From the NCBI RefSeq assembly GCF_900113695.1, contig NZ_FOQH01000001.1:124001-188000 (forward strand): DNA of 64,000 bases, given 5' to 3'. The notes beneath the pieces are model-generated. The model was not told where the DNA came from and searched no databases. It saw nothing but the letters and a program-made list of their open reading frames with translations. Of the stretch, positions 26,543-34,514 are shown piece by piece. This DNA is from Albimonas pacifica (GTDB taxonomy: Bacteria > Pseudomonadota > Alphaproteobacteria > Rhodobacterales > Rhodobacteraceae). A program made the translations under genes and the position numbers. Position 1 is the stretch's first letter. Every line of letters begins with the position of its first letter.

Positions 26543-26643
26543 GGCGGCTCACGGCCTCAGTCGCGCCCGTCCGGCCCGCGCCCCAGACGCGGGGCGGGCG
26601 GGCGCACCTCTCCCGTCCCCGCCGCGCCGGAGACCCGCGCCCC

Positions 26644-27720
26644 ATGAGTTCCGTCATCCTCAAGGACATCGTGAAGCGCTTCGGCGACTTCACCGCCGTC
26701 CACAAGACCACGCTCGAGATCCCCGACGGCGCGTTCGTGACGCTGCTCGGTCCCTCGGGCTGCGGCAAGACCACGAACCTGCGGATGATCGCGGGCCTGC
26801 TGGACCCGACCGAGGGCGAGATCCTGATCGGCGGCAAGCGGATGAACGACACCCCGATCCACAAGCGCAACCTCGGCATCGTCTTCCAGAACTACGCCCT
26901 CTTCCCCCACAAGACGGTCGCCGAGAACGTCGCCTTCGGCCTGAAATACCGCAAGGTTTCCCGCGACGAGATCGCCCGCCGCGTGAAGGACGCGCTGGAA
27001 CTGGTCCAGCTCCCCCACGTCGGCGACCGCCACCCCAAGGCCCTCTCCGGGGGCCAGCAGCAGCGCATCGCGCTCGCCCGCGCCATCGTCATCAACCCCG
27101 ACGTGCTGCTGCTCGACGAGCCGCTCTCGGCGCTGGACGCCAACCTGCGCGAGGACATGCGCGTGGAGCTCAAGCGCATCCAGGACCGCATCGGCGTGAC
27201 CACCGTCTTCGTCACCCACGACCAGTCCGAGGCGCTGGCCATGTCCGACAAGATCGTGGTGATGAGCGCCGGCCACGTCGAGCAGGTCGGCACCCCCGAG
27301 GAGGTCTACAACGCCCCGGCTTCCGAGTTCGTGGCGAACTTCCTCGGCGCCTCCAACATCTTCGACGCGCCCTGCACGCAGGCCTCCGCCCAGGGCGCCA
27401 CCCTCGACGCCCCCGTCTTCGGCCCCGTCGAGGTCGCCGCCGCCCGCGCTCCGGGCGTCGTCTCCGGCCCCGCCAAGCTGGTCCTGCGGGCGGAGAAGCT
27501 GCAGCTGATGCCGCAGGGCGCCGTCCCGACGGGCATGATCTCCGCCCCCGCCACCGTCGAGACGGTGGACTACCAGGGCCAGACCGTCCGCTATTTCATC
27601 CGCCTCGGCGAGCGTCAGATGCAGGCGATCAACATGATCGACGAGCGTCCCTTCGCCGAGGGCGAGGCGGTCCTCGCCGCCTTCCGCCCCCGCGACTGCG
27701 CGGCCCTTCGGGGAGCCTGA
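26644..27720 (+). CDS. ABC importer ATPase, PotA-type
   Basis: A 358-residue ATPase with Walker A GPSGCGKTT, signature LSGGQQQR, Walker B LLLDEPLSALD, the H-loop VTHDQSEAL and a C-terminal TOBE/MOP-like regulatory domain (about 240-358). The start ATG is 101 bp after the binding-protein stop; a long upstream extension of the frame is a shadow of that gene. It completes the Pot-type importer and is followed after 1 bp by the aminotransferase, so transport and catabolism are one unit. Confidence 0.9.
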   Translation: MSSVILKDIVKRFGDFTAVHKTTLEIPDGAFVTLLGPSGCGKTTNLRMIAGLLDPTEGEILIGGKRMNDTPIHKRNLGIVFQNYALFPHKTVAENVAFGLKYRKVSRDEIARRVKDALELVQLPHVGDRHPKALSGGQQQRIALARAIVINPDVLLLDEPLSALDANLREDMRVELKRIQDRIGVTTVFVTHDQSEALAMSDKIVVMSAGHVEQVGTPEEVYNAPASEFVANFLGASNIFDAPCTQASAQGATLDAPVFGPVEVAAARAPGVVSGPAKLVLRAEKLQLMPQGAVPTGMISAPATVETVDYQGQTVRYFIRLGERQMQAINMIDERPFAEGEAVLAAFRPRDCAALRGA

Positions 27721-27721
27721 G

Positions 27722-29056
27722 ATGAGCCACCTCTTCTACCAGGGCCGCGGCCGCAAGCCGGTGCTGGAGCAGGCCCGCGGCGTCTACATCTGGGACAAGG
27801 ACGGCCGGCGCTACCTCGACGGCTCCTCGGGCGCGATGGTCTGCAACATCGGCCACTCCAACCCCAACGTCCTGGCCGCCATGCAGCGCCAGATGGAGAA
27901 GGCCACCTTCGGCTACCGCCTCCACTTCGAGACCGAGGCCTCCGAGACCCTCGCCGCCCGCCTCTCGGCCCTGATGCCCGAGGGCCTCTCGAAGGTCTTC
28001 TTCGTCTCCGGCGGCTCCGAAGCGGTCGAGAGCGCCATGAAGCTCGCCCGCCAACACGCGCTCGCCACCGGCCAGCCCGAGCGCTGGAAGATCTTCTCCC
28101 GCGCCCCCTCCTACCACGGCTGCACCCTCGGCGCCCTCGCGGTCACCTCCTACACGCCCCTGACGAAACCCTTCGAGCCGATGATGCAGGCGATGCCCAA
28201 GGTCCCGGCCCCGCGCGCCTACCTCGACGGCCTCGACCCCGCGGACCCCGAAACCGGCCGCCACTACGCCGACATGCTCGACGCCGCGATCGAGGCCGAG
28301 GGCCCCGAGACCGTCGCCGCCTTCATCGTCGAGCCCGTCGGCGGCGCCTCCACCGGCGCCCTGGTCCCGCCCGCAGGATACATGGAGCGCGTGCGAGAAA
28401 TCTGCACCCGCCACGGCGTCCTCCTGATCCTGGACGAGGTGATGACCGGCGCCGGCCGCACCGGCCGCTTCCTGGGCTGCGAGCACTGGGGAACCCGCCC
28501 CGACATCGTGGTCATGTCCAAGGGCCTCGGCGCCGGCTACGCGCCGCTGGGCGCGATGATCGTGGACGAGAAGCTGGTGGACCCCGTCCTCGACGCCGGC
28601 GGCTTCGCCCACGGGTTCACCTACGCCGGCAACCCGCTGGCCTGCGCCGCGGGCCTGGGCGTGCTGGATGAACTCGCCCGCCAGGACCTCTGCACCAACG
28701 CGCAGACCATGGGCGAGGCGCTGATGGCCCGCCTCCACGGCCTGATGCAGAAGCACGAGCTGATCGGCGACGTCCGCGGCAAGGGCCTACTGACGGCTTT
28801 CGAGCTGATGGCCGACCGCGTGACCAAGGCCCCCCTGCCTGCGCATCTCAACGCCCACCAGCGCCTGGTCGACCTCGCCTACGAGCGCGGCCTGATCGTC
28901 TACTCCCGCCGCACCCGCGACGGGACCGAGGGCGACCACATCCTCGTCTGTCCGCCCCTGATCCTGGAGCCCGCCCATCTCGACGAGATCGTCGAGGGCC
29001 TCGACGCCTCGCTGACCGCGCTGGCCGAAGACCTCGCCCCCGCGCTCCGCGGCTGA
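27722..29056 (+). CDS. Class III PLP aminotransferase
   Basis: A 444-residue aminotransferase of the omega-amino-acid/putrescine-like branch. SGGSEAVESAMKLARQ binds PLP phosphate; LILDEVMTGAGRTGRF carries the PLP Asp; the active lysine is in MSKGLGAGYAPLGAM. Its ATG lies 1 bp after the PotA-like stop, and the BKACE follows across a 133-bp gap with a large hairpin. In context it would transaminate the imported amine to an aldehyde or keto acid. It is distinct from the shorter aminotransferase at 21143. Confidence 0.87.
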   Translation: MSHLFYQGRGRKPVLEQARGVYIWDKDGRRYLDGSSGAMVCNIGHSNPNVLAAMQRQMEKATFGYRLHFETEASETLAARLSALMPEGLSKVFFVSGGSEAVESAMKLARQHALATGQPERWKIFSRAPSYHGCTLGALAVTSYTPLTKPFEPMMQAMPKVPAPRAYLDGLDPADPETGRHYADMLDAAIEAEGPETVAAFIVEPVGGASTGALVPPAGYMERVREICTRHGVLLILDEVMTGAGRTGRFLGCEHWGTRPDIVVMSKGLGAGYAPLGAMIVDEKLVDPVLDAGGFAHGFTYAGNPLACAAGLGVLDELARQDLCTNAQTMGEALMARLHGLMQKHELIGDVRGKGLLTAFELMADRVTKAPLPAHLNAHQRLVDLAYERGLIVYSRRTRDGTEGDHILVCPPLILEPAHLDEIVEGLDASLTALAEDLAPALRG

Positions 29057-29080
29057 GGCGCCTCCGCCCGCCCCACGGGC

Positions 29081-29144
29081 GCCCCGGACTTGATCCGGGG
29101 CCTCTCGCGGCCGGCCGCAAGAGGCCCCGGATCAAGTCCGGGGC
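29081..29144. repeat. 64-nt near-perfect inverted repeat made of two facing palindrome copies
   Basis: Arms of 32 nt are complementary at 31 positions, with the palindrome core at 29081-29101 and again, inverted, at 29124-29144, joined through CTCTCGCGGCC/GGCCGCAAGAG. It lies between the aminotransferase and the BKACE inside the operon, where an RNA hairpin could modulate expression of the downstream genes. Confidence 0.85.
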
Positions 29145-29189
29145 GCGCCCGGCCCCAGGCCCCCACAAGAAGCCGCAAACGGTCCCACC

Positions 29190-30116
29190 ATGTCCAAGAT
29201 CCTGATCACCTGCGCCGTCACCGGCTCGATCCACACGCCCTCGATGTCGCCGCACCTGCCGGTCACGCCCGAGCAGATCGTCGAGCAGTCGGTGGCCGCG
29301 GCCGAGGCCGGCGCCTCGATCCTCCACCTGCACGCGCGGGACCCGCAGACGGGCCGCCCCTCCGCCGATCCCGCCCATTTCCGCGCGTTCCTGCCGCTCA
29401 TCCGCCAGCAGACGGACGCGGTGCTGAACCTCACCACCGGCGGCAGCGCGACCATGACCCTGGACCAGCGGCTGGCCGCCCCGAAGGACGCCTCGCCGGA
29501 GATGTGCAGCCTCAACATGGGCTCGATGAACTTCGCCCTCTACCCGGCGGCCGAGCGCATCGAGACCTGGCTCCACGATTGGGAACAGCCCTTCCTCGAG
29601 AACAGCGACGACCTGATCTTCAAGAACACCCCGCGCGACATCGCCCGCGTCCTTCGCGAGATGGGGGAGGAGCGCGGCGCCCGGTTCGAGTTCGAGTGCT
29701 ACGACGTCGGCCACCTCCACATGCTGCGCCATTTCATGGATCGGGGCGTGGTCCGGGCGCCGCTCTTCGTCCAGTTCGTCTTCGGCGTGCTGGGCGGCGC
29801 CGGCGCGGACCCCGAGAACCTCCTCCACATGAAGCGCATGGCGGACAAGCTGTTCGGCGCGGACTACACGTTCTCGGTGCTGGCGGCGGGGCGTCACCAG
29901 ATGCCCTTCGCCACCATGGCCGCGGCGATGGGCGGGCACGTGCGGGTGGGCCTCGAGGACAGTCTCATGATATCGCGCGGCCAGCTCGCGACCTCCAACG
30001 CCGAGCAGGTCGCCAGGATCCGCCGCATCGTCGAGGAGCTGGGCCGCGAGGTCGCCACCCCCGCCGAGGCCCGCGCCCTGCTGGGCCTGAAGGGCGCCGA
30101 GGAGACCGCGATATGA
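29190..30116 (+). CDS. BKACE family beta-keto acid cleavage enzyme
   Basis: A 308-residue PF05853 (BKACE) enzyme. These use acetyl-CoA and a zinc-bound beta-keto acid to give acetoacetate plus a CoA ester. Zinc residues HLH are at 46-48 (ILHLHARD), and the conserved Glu is in VRVGLEDSL. The N-terminus ILITCAVTGS.HTPS, and VTPEQI are typical. It overlaps the GNAT gene by 4 bases. BKACE subgroups differ in substrate (3-keto-5-aminohexanoate, dehydrocarnitine, others), and this protein differs from the carnitine-linked copy at 38330 in length and in its substrate loops. It follows an aminotransferase in the same unit, so a transamination-derived beta-keto acid is a reasonable substrate. Confidence 0.88.
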   Translation: MSKILITCAVTGSIHTPSMSPHLPVTPEQIVEQSVAAAEAGASILHLHARDPQTGRPSADPAHFRAFLPLIRQQTDAVLNLTTGGSATMTLDQRLAAPKDASPEMCSLNMGSMNFALYPAAERIETWLHDWEQPFLENSDDLIFKNTPRDIARVLREMGEERGARFEFECYDVGHLHMLRHFMDRGVVRAPLFVQFVFGVLGGAGADPENLLHMKRMADKLFGADYTFSVLAAGRHQMPFATMAAAMGGHVRVGLEDSLMISRGQLATSNAEQVARIRRIVEELGREVATPAEARALLGLKGAEETAI

Positions 30117-30595
30117 CCGCCATCCGCCTGGCCGAGCCCCAGGACGTCCCCCGCCTGGCCGTGGCCCTGAAGAGCCTGGCCGAGACCATGGGCGACCCCT
30201 TCGCCGCGACCGAGGCCGACCTCTCCCGCGCCCTGCACGGCCCCGCCCCGATCTGCCGCGCGCAGGTGGCCGGGGTGGGCAAGGGCGCCTTCCTCGGCGC
30301 GGTGTTCTACTCGCCGATCTTTTCGACCATCCGCGGCGCCGCGGGGATCTTCGTGTCGGACCTCTGGGCCTCGGAACAGGCGCGCGGGCAGGGACTCGGG
30401 CCCCGTCTGCTGGCGGCGGCGCTGCGCGACGCGGCCGCGTGCTGGGGCGCGTCCTACCTCAAGCTGCACGTCTACGACGACAATCCCAACGCGCGGCGCT
30501 TCTACGACCGGCTCGGCTTCGAGCAGTCCACCGGCGAGGCCGAGATGGTGCTGGAGCGGGACGCCTGCGCGGCCCTGGTCGCCGCGCAGGCCTGA
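30113..30595 (+). CDS. GNAT-family N-acetyltransferase
   Basis: A 160-residue acetyltransferase with the acetyl-CoA loop ARGQGLGPRLL (around 90-100), and C-terminal YDDNPNARRFYDRLGF. It overlaps the BKACE stop (ATGA), so it is the last gene of this unit. It may acetylate the amine substrate or an intermediate, or detoxify it; the substrate is unknown. Confidence 0.85.
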   Translation: MTAIRLAEPQDVPRLAVALKSLAETMGDPFAATEADLSRALHGPAPICRAQVAGVGKGAFLGAVFYSPIFSTIRGAAGIFVSDLWASEQARGQGLGPRLLAAALRDAAACWGASYLKLHVYDDNPNARRFYDRLGFEQSTGEAEMVLERDACAALVAAQA

Positions 30596-30623
30596 AGGCA
30601 GCGCTGGGGGCCGGCCGCGAGAG

Positions 30624-30728
30624 GCCCCGGGTCAAGCCCGGGGCGCCTCATGGGGCGGGCGGGGGGCGGCTTTCCGAACGGTGCGCCTGCACCCTGCGGC
30701 GAAAGGCCCCCGGGTCGAGCCTGGGGCG
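30624..30728. repeat. Dispersed intergenic palindrome, two copies
   Basis: A clean copy at 30624-30644 (preceded by the GGCCGGCCGCGAGAG flank also seen at 29081-29144) and a degenerate copy near 30705-30728 (CCCCCGGGTCGAGCCTGGGG) fill the gap between converging GNAT and AraC genes. A further partial copy near 31848-31861 overlaps the stop of the Dpp-type binding-protein gene. Confidence 0.7.
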
Positions 30729-30743
30729 CCGGGCGGCGGGCGC

Positions 30744-31778
30744 TCAGGCGCGGGGCAGGTCGGGTTCGCGCCGGTCGTTGCGCGGCGCCTCGCCGAAGGC
30801 CGAGCGATAGGCCCGCGCGAAGGAGGCGCCCGAGGCGAAGCCGGTCGCCGTCGCCACCTCCAGCACGCGCAGGTCGGTCTGGCGCAGCAGCTCGCGCGCC
30901 CGCTCGAGGCGCAGGCGCAGGTGGGCGGCGGCGGGGGATTCCCCCAGCCGGTCGCGGAACAGCCGCTCCAGCTGGCGGACGGAGAGATTGGCGGCCTGGG
31001 CGATCTCGGCGGGCGAGAGAGCCCGGTCCAGCTCGCGCTGCATCAGCTCCAGCGCCGCGGTCAGGCGGCGGTCGGGGCGGCCGCGCATCGCAGGGAACCG
31101 GCCCTTCTGGCGCACCGAGCGGGCCCGCATCCCGTCCTGGATGAACTGGCGCGCGACCGCCACCGCCAGGTCCTGGCCGTGGCGGGCGGCGATCATGTCC
31201 AGCATCATGTCCATCGCCGCCGTGCCGCCCGCGCAGGTGATCCGGCGGCCGTCGAGCTCATAGAGGTCCTCGCTGACCTCGATGTCCGGAAAGGTCTCGC
31301 GGAAGGCCGGCGCGGCCTCCCAGTGCAGGGTCACGCGGGCGTCGTCCAGCAGGCCGGCGCGGGCCAGCAGCCAGGCGCCGGTGTCGAGCGCGCCCATCGA
31401 AGCGCCCCGCCGCGCCATCCGGCGCAGCCCCGCCAGCAGCGGCGGGGCGGCATGGGCGTCCGGCTCGAACCCCGCCACGACGAAGAGCATCGGCAGGTCC
31501 TTCGCCGCCTCCAGCGGCCCCTCGGCCATCACCGTGAGGCCGGAGGAGGAGACCACCGCCTCCCCGTCCGGCGACACCACGCTCCACGCATAGAGCGGCG
31601 CGCCGGCGAGGCGGTTGGCGACGCGCAGCGGCTCGGTCGCCGACATGAAGGCCATCATCGAGAACTGGGGGATCAGCAGGAAGCCGATCCGCTCGGTCTC
31701 GCCCGGCGGTCGGTCGCCCGGGCCGGGCCCGCCGGCCGGCGCATAGGGCGCGCTGTGGCGCGTGCCGGCGCCGGGCAC
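30744..31778 (-). CDS. GlxA/GbdR-type AraC regulator (DJ-1/PfpI-like N-domain)
   Basis: N-terminal class-I amidotransferase-like domain (GFLLIPQFSMMAFMSATEPLRVANRL) and C-terminal AraC HTH (about the last 110 residues, with LSPAEIAQAANLSVRQLERLF). This architecture is shared with GbdR and CdhR, regulators of glycine betaine and carnitine catabolism. The start is uncertain: no ATG lies within 25 codons of the family start, and the nearest in-frame option is the GTG at 31778, giving 344 residues with an extra low-complexity tail. It lies downstream of, and on the same strand as, the Dpp-type importer and near the carnitine enzymes, so it may control both. Confidence 0.8.
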   Translation of the reverse strand: MPGAGTRHSAPYAPAGGPGPGDRPPGETERIGFLLIPQFSMMAFMSATEPLRVANRLAGAPLYAWSVVSPDGEAVVSSSGLTVMAEGPLEAAKDLPMLFVVAGFEPDAHAAPPLLAGLRRMARRGASMGALDTGAWLLARAGLLDDARVTLHWEAAPAFRETFPDIEVSEDLYELDGRRITCAGGTAAMDMMLDMIAARHGQDLAVAVARQFIQDGMRARSVRQKGRFPAMRGRPDRRLTAALELMQRELDRALSPAEIAQAANLSVRQLERLFRDRLGESPAAAHLRLRLERARELLRQTDLRVLEVATATGFASGASFARAYRSAFGEAPRNDRREPDLPRA

Positions 31779-31855
31779 GGGCCGGGCCGCCCCAGGCGCC
31801 GGCCCGTCGGCGGGCGCATACGCCGCCGACGGGGGCAGGGGGCCGGGGCCCCGGG

Positions 31856-33424
31856 TCAGGCGACCCACCACCGCTCGATGCACTTCCAGCCGTCGAGCGC
31901 ATTGGCGGTCGACACCTGCTCGCCCGTCGCGATCCGGCTGTTCCGGGCGTCGACGTAGTTGGCGTAGAGCGGGATGATCGTGCCGCCGTCCGTCGCCACG
32001 ATGCGCTGCATCTCGCCATACATCTCGGCGCGCTTGTCCTGGTCGAGCTCGGCGCGCGCCTCCAGCAGCAGGCTGTCGAAGCGCTCGTTCTTCCAGTGCG
32101 CGTCGTTCCACTGGCTGTCCGAGGCGTAGACCTGCGAGAACATCCAGTCCTCGGTCGGACGCCCGGCCCAGTAGCAGGCGCAGAACGGCTTCTTGAGCCA
32201 CACGTTCGACCAGTAGCCGTCGTCCGGCTCGCGGATCACGTTGAGGTCGATGCCCGCGGCCGAGCCGCTCTCCTGGAACAGGGTCGCCGCGTCCACCGCG
32301 CCGGCGAAGGCCGCGTCGGCGGCCGAGAGGTCCACCGCCAGCCGGTCATGCCCGGCCTTCTTCAGCAGGGCCCTGGCCTGCTCGGGGTCGTAGGTCGGGA
32401 CCGCCAGCTCCGGGTCGAAGAAGCGGTTCGCCGGGGTGATCGGGCTGTCGCGCCCGACCGAGCCGTGGCCCTGCAGGATCGTCTGCAGCATCGCCTCGCG
32501 GTCGAGACCCAGCTTCAGCGCCTGGCGCACGTTGACGTCGTCGAACGGGGCCTGATCGCACCACATCGGGAAGGTGTAGTGCTGGGTGCCCGGGGTTTCC
32601 ATCACCTCGATCTCGGGGGCGCGGGCGAGCAGCGACATCGACTTGATGTCCACCGAGGAGATCGCGTCCACCTCGCCCGTCACCAGCGCGTTCATGCGGG
32701 CGGCGGGGTCGCGGATCGAGATCAGCTCGACCCGGTCGAAATGGGCGCGGCCGTCCTTCCAGTAGTCGGCGTTGCGCTCCAGCACCATGCGCACGCCGGG
32801 ATTGTGGCTGACGAAGGTGTAGCCGCCGGTGCCGTTGGGGGTCTCCCAGTCGATGGCGCCCTCGACGGCCTTGCCGATCACCAGGTGGTAGTCGGTCAGG
32901 ATGAAGGGGAAGTCGGCGTTGCCTTGGTTGAGCTCGAACACGACCGTCTTCGCGTCCGGCACGCGGATGTCGGCGATGGGCGCCACGATGCCCTTGGCCG
33001 AGGAGGTCGAATTCTCGCCCCGGTGATGGTTGATCGAGGCGGCGACGTCGGCGGCCTCCAGCGTCTGGCCGCCGTGGAACGTGATCCCGTCGCGCAGGCG
33101 GAAGGTCCAGGTCCTGGCGTCGGCCGATGGCTCGAAGCTCTCGGCCAGTTCGCCGATGACCTCGCCCGAGGGATGCACCTCGGTGAGGTTGTTGTAGACC
33201 GCGCCCCACAGGCCGATGTTGATGATCCCCGACGTGCCCCAGGTCGCCGGATCGTGGCTGTCCGAGGTGTTGCCCGAGGCGACCAGGCGGAACTCGCCGC
33301 CCTTCTTGGGCTCCTGCGCGCGGGCGCGGGGGGCTGCGGCCATCGCGAAGACGGCGGCGCCGCCGGCGAGGACGGCGCGGCGGCTGGGCTGGAAGCCCTG
33401 CCGGGGAAGGATCAGTCGGGACAT
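31856..33424 (-). CDS. ABC importer binding protein, DppA/OppA-type, Tat-exported
   Basis: A 522-residue solute-binding protein (family 5). Tat-like signal PSRRAVLAGGAAVFAMAAAPRARA-Q ends near residue 36. Typical segments are SFEPSADARTWTFRLRDGITFHGG and the closing WKCIERWW. The start at 33424 has AGAGGTGAG 6 bases upstream. It is the last gene of the Dpp-type operon and is preceded by a 17-bp hairpin that may stabilise the transcript. The ligand could be a peptide, a nickel chelate or a quaternary ammonium compound; none is shown. A partial copy of the dispersed palindrome covers its stop codon. Confidence 0.85.
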   Translation of the reverse strand: MSRLILPRQGFQPSRRAVLAGGAAVFAMAAAPRARAQEPKKGGEFRLVASGNTSDSHDPATWGTSGIINIGLWGAVYNNLTEVHPSGEVIGELAESFEPSADARTWTFRLRDGITFHGGQTLEAADVAASINHHRGENSTSSAKGIVAPIADIRVPDAKTVVFELNQGNADFPFILTDYHLVIGKAVEGAIDWETPNGTGGYTFVSHNPGVRMVLERNADYWKDGRAHFDRVELISIRDPAARMNALVTGEVDAISSVDIKSMSLLARAPEIEVMETPGTQHYTFPMWCDQAPFDDVNVRQALKLGLDREAMLQTILQGHGSVGRDSPITPANRFFDPELAVPTYDPEQARALLKKAGHDRLAVDLSAADAAFAGAVDAATLFQESGSAAGIDLNVIREPDDGYWSNVWLKKPFCACYWAGRPTEDWMFSQVYASDSQWNDAHWKNERFDSLLLEARAELDQDKRAEMYGEMQRIVATDGGTIIPLYANYVDARNSRIATGEQVSTANALDGWKCIERWWVA

Positions 33425-33461
33425 GGTCTCACCTCTCTGTTCTGTCTCATGGGGCGGGCGC

Positions 33462-33512
33462 GCAGGGCGCGCCGCGCCGGGCTCATGGGGCGGGGCGCGC
33501 GGCGCGCCCTGC
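33462..33512. other. Long intergenic hairpin before the binding-protein gene
   Basis: Left arm GCAGGGCGCGCCGCGCC (33462-33478) pairs with right arm GGCGCGCGGCGCGCCCTGC (33494-33512) with minor bulges. The direct repeat CTCATGGGGCGGG occurs twice nearby (about 33447 and 33482). It lies between the esterase stop and the binding-protein start on the same strand. Confidence 0.6.
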
Positions 33513-33518
33513 CGGCGT

Positions 33519-34502
33519 TCAGGTCTCGGCGGGGGCGGGGGCGGGGGCGAAGCGGCCCTCGGCCATGCGGGTGATGGCCTCGCAGATCGCGGCGAAGCTG
33601 GCGGCGGTGCGCTTGGACATGTGGCGGGCGCGCAGGTAGCCGTGGACCAGCTCCGGCTCGTCGCGCCATTCGGCGGGGACGCCGGCCTCGGCCAGGCGGC
33701 GGGCCCACTCGGCGCCGTCGTCGCGGATCGGGTCGATATGGGCGGTGACCACAAAGGCCGGGGGCAGGCCCGACAGGTCCGCGGCGCGCAGCGGACCCAT
33801 GTCGGGATCGTTGCGCTGGGCCTCGGTCAGGGTCCCGCCGGTGCGGATGCCGGCATAGGTCTCGCCCTCCTTGGCCTTCAGCAGCGGCGCGTCGGCCATC
33901 TCGATGTAGGAGCCCTTGCTGCGGTCGCCCCCCAGCCCGGGGTAGATCAGCACCTGGCCCGCCGGGACCGGGCCGCCGGAGGCGCGGCGGCGCAGGACCA
34001 GCGCGCCCACCAGGTTGCCCCCGGCGCTGTCGCCCGCGACGATCACCTTGCGGCCGGAGGCGGCCACATGCTCGAACGCCGCCTCGAAGTCGTCGCCCTG
34101 GGCGGGGTGCTGGTGCTCGGGCGCCAGGCGGTAGTCGACGGCGACCACCTCCAGCCCGGTGAGCTCGGCGATGCCGGCGCAGGCGTCGTCGTGGCTCTCG
34201 AGGCCCCCCAGCACGAAGCCGCCGCCGTGGGCGTAGAGGACCATGGGGCCCTCGCGGTCCACGCCTTCAGGGAGGTAGCGCCGGCACTTGATCGCGCGCG
34301 ACGGGTTGACAGCTGTGAACTCGAAATCCTCTGCAACCACGCCCTCGGGGCGGGGGGCGCGGAAGGCCTCGGCCATGGCGTCGTAGAGGCGGCGGTTCTC
34401 CTCGAGCGACATGGCGTAGGCGTCGGCGGGATACCACGACAGGGTCTGCTCGATGAATTCGACCACTTCGGGGTCGGTCGGCATCGGGTGCGAGTGGGCC
34501 AT
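33519..34502 (-). CDS. HSL-family alpha/beta hydrolase (esterase)
   Basis: A 327-residue hormone-sensitive-lipase-family esterase. Oxyanion HGGGF is at 92-96, nucleophile Ser159 in GDSAGG, the acid region in DPIRDDG and the His in LVHGY. No signal peptide. It is inside the importer operon, 12 bp after the double ATPase stop, so it may hydrolyse the imported compound (for example an acyl ester) in the cytoplasm. If the operon imports acylated carnitine-like esters this would make sense, but that is inference. Confidence 0.85.
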   Translation of the reverse strand: MAHSHPMPTDPEVVEFIEQTLSWYPADAYAMSLEENRRLYDAMAEAFRAPRPEGVVAEDFEFTAVNPSRAIKCRRYLPEGVDREGPMVLYAHGGGFVLGGLESHDDACAGIAELTGLEVVAVDYRLAPEHQHPAQGDDFEAAFEHVAASGRKVIVAGDSAGGNLVGALVLRRRASGGPVPAGQVLIYPGLGGDRSKGSYIEMADAPLLKAKEGETYAGIRTGGTLTEAQRNDPDMGPLRAADLSGLPPAFVVTAHIDPIRDDGAEWARRLAEAGVPAEWRDEPELVHGYLRARHMSKRTAASFAAICEAITRMAEGRFAPAPAPAET

Positions 34503-34514
34503 TCGAAAAACTCC

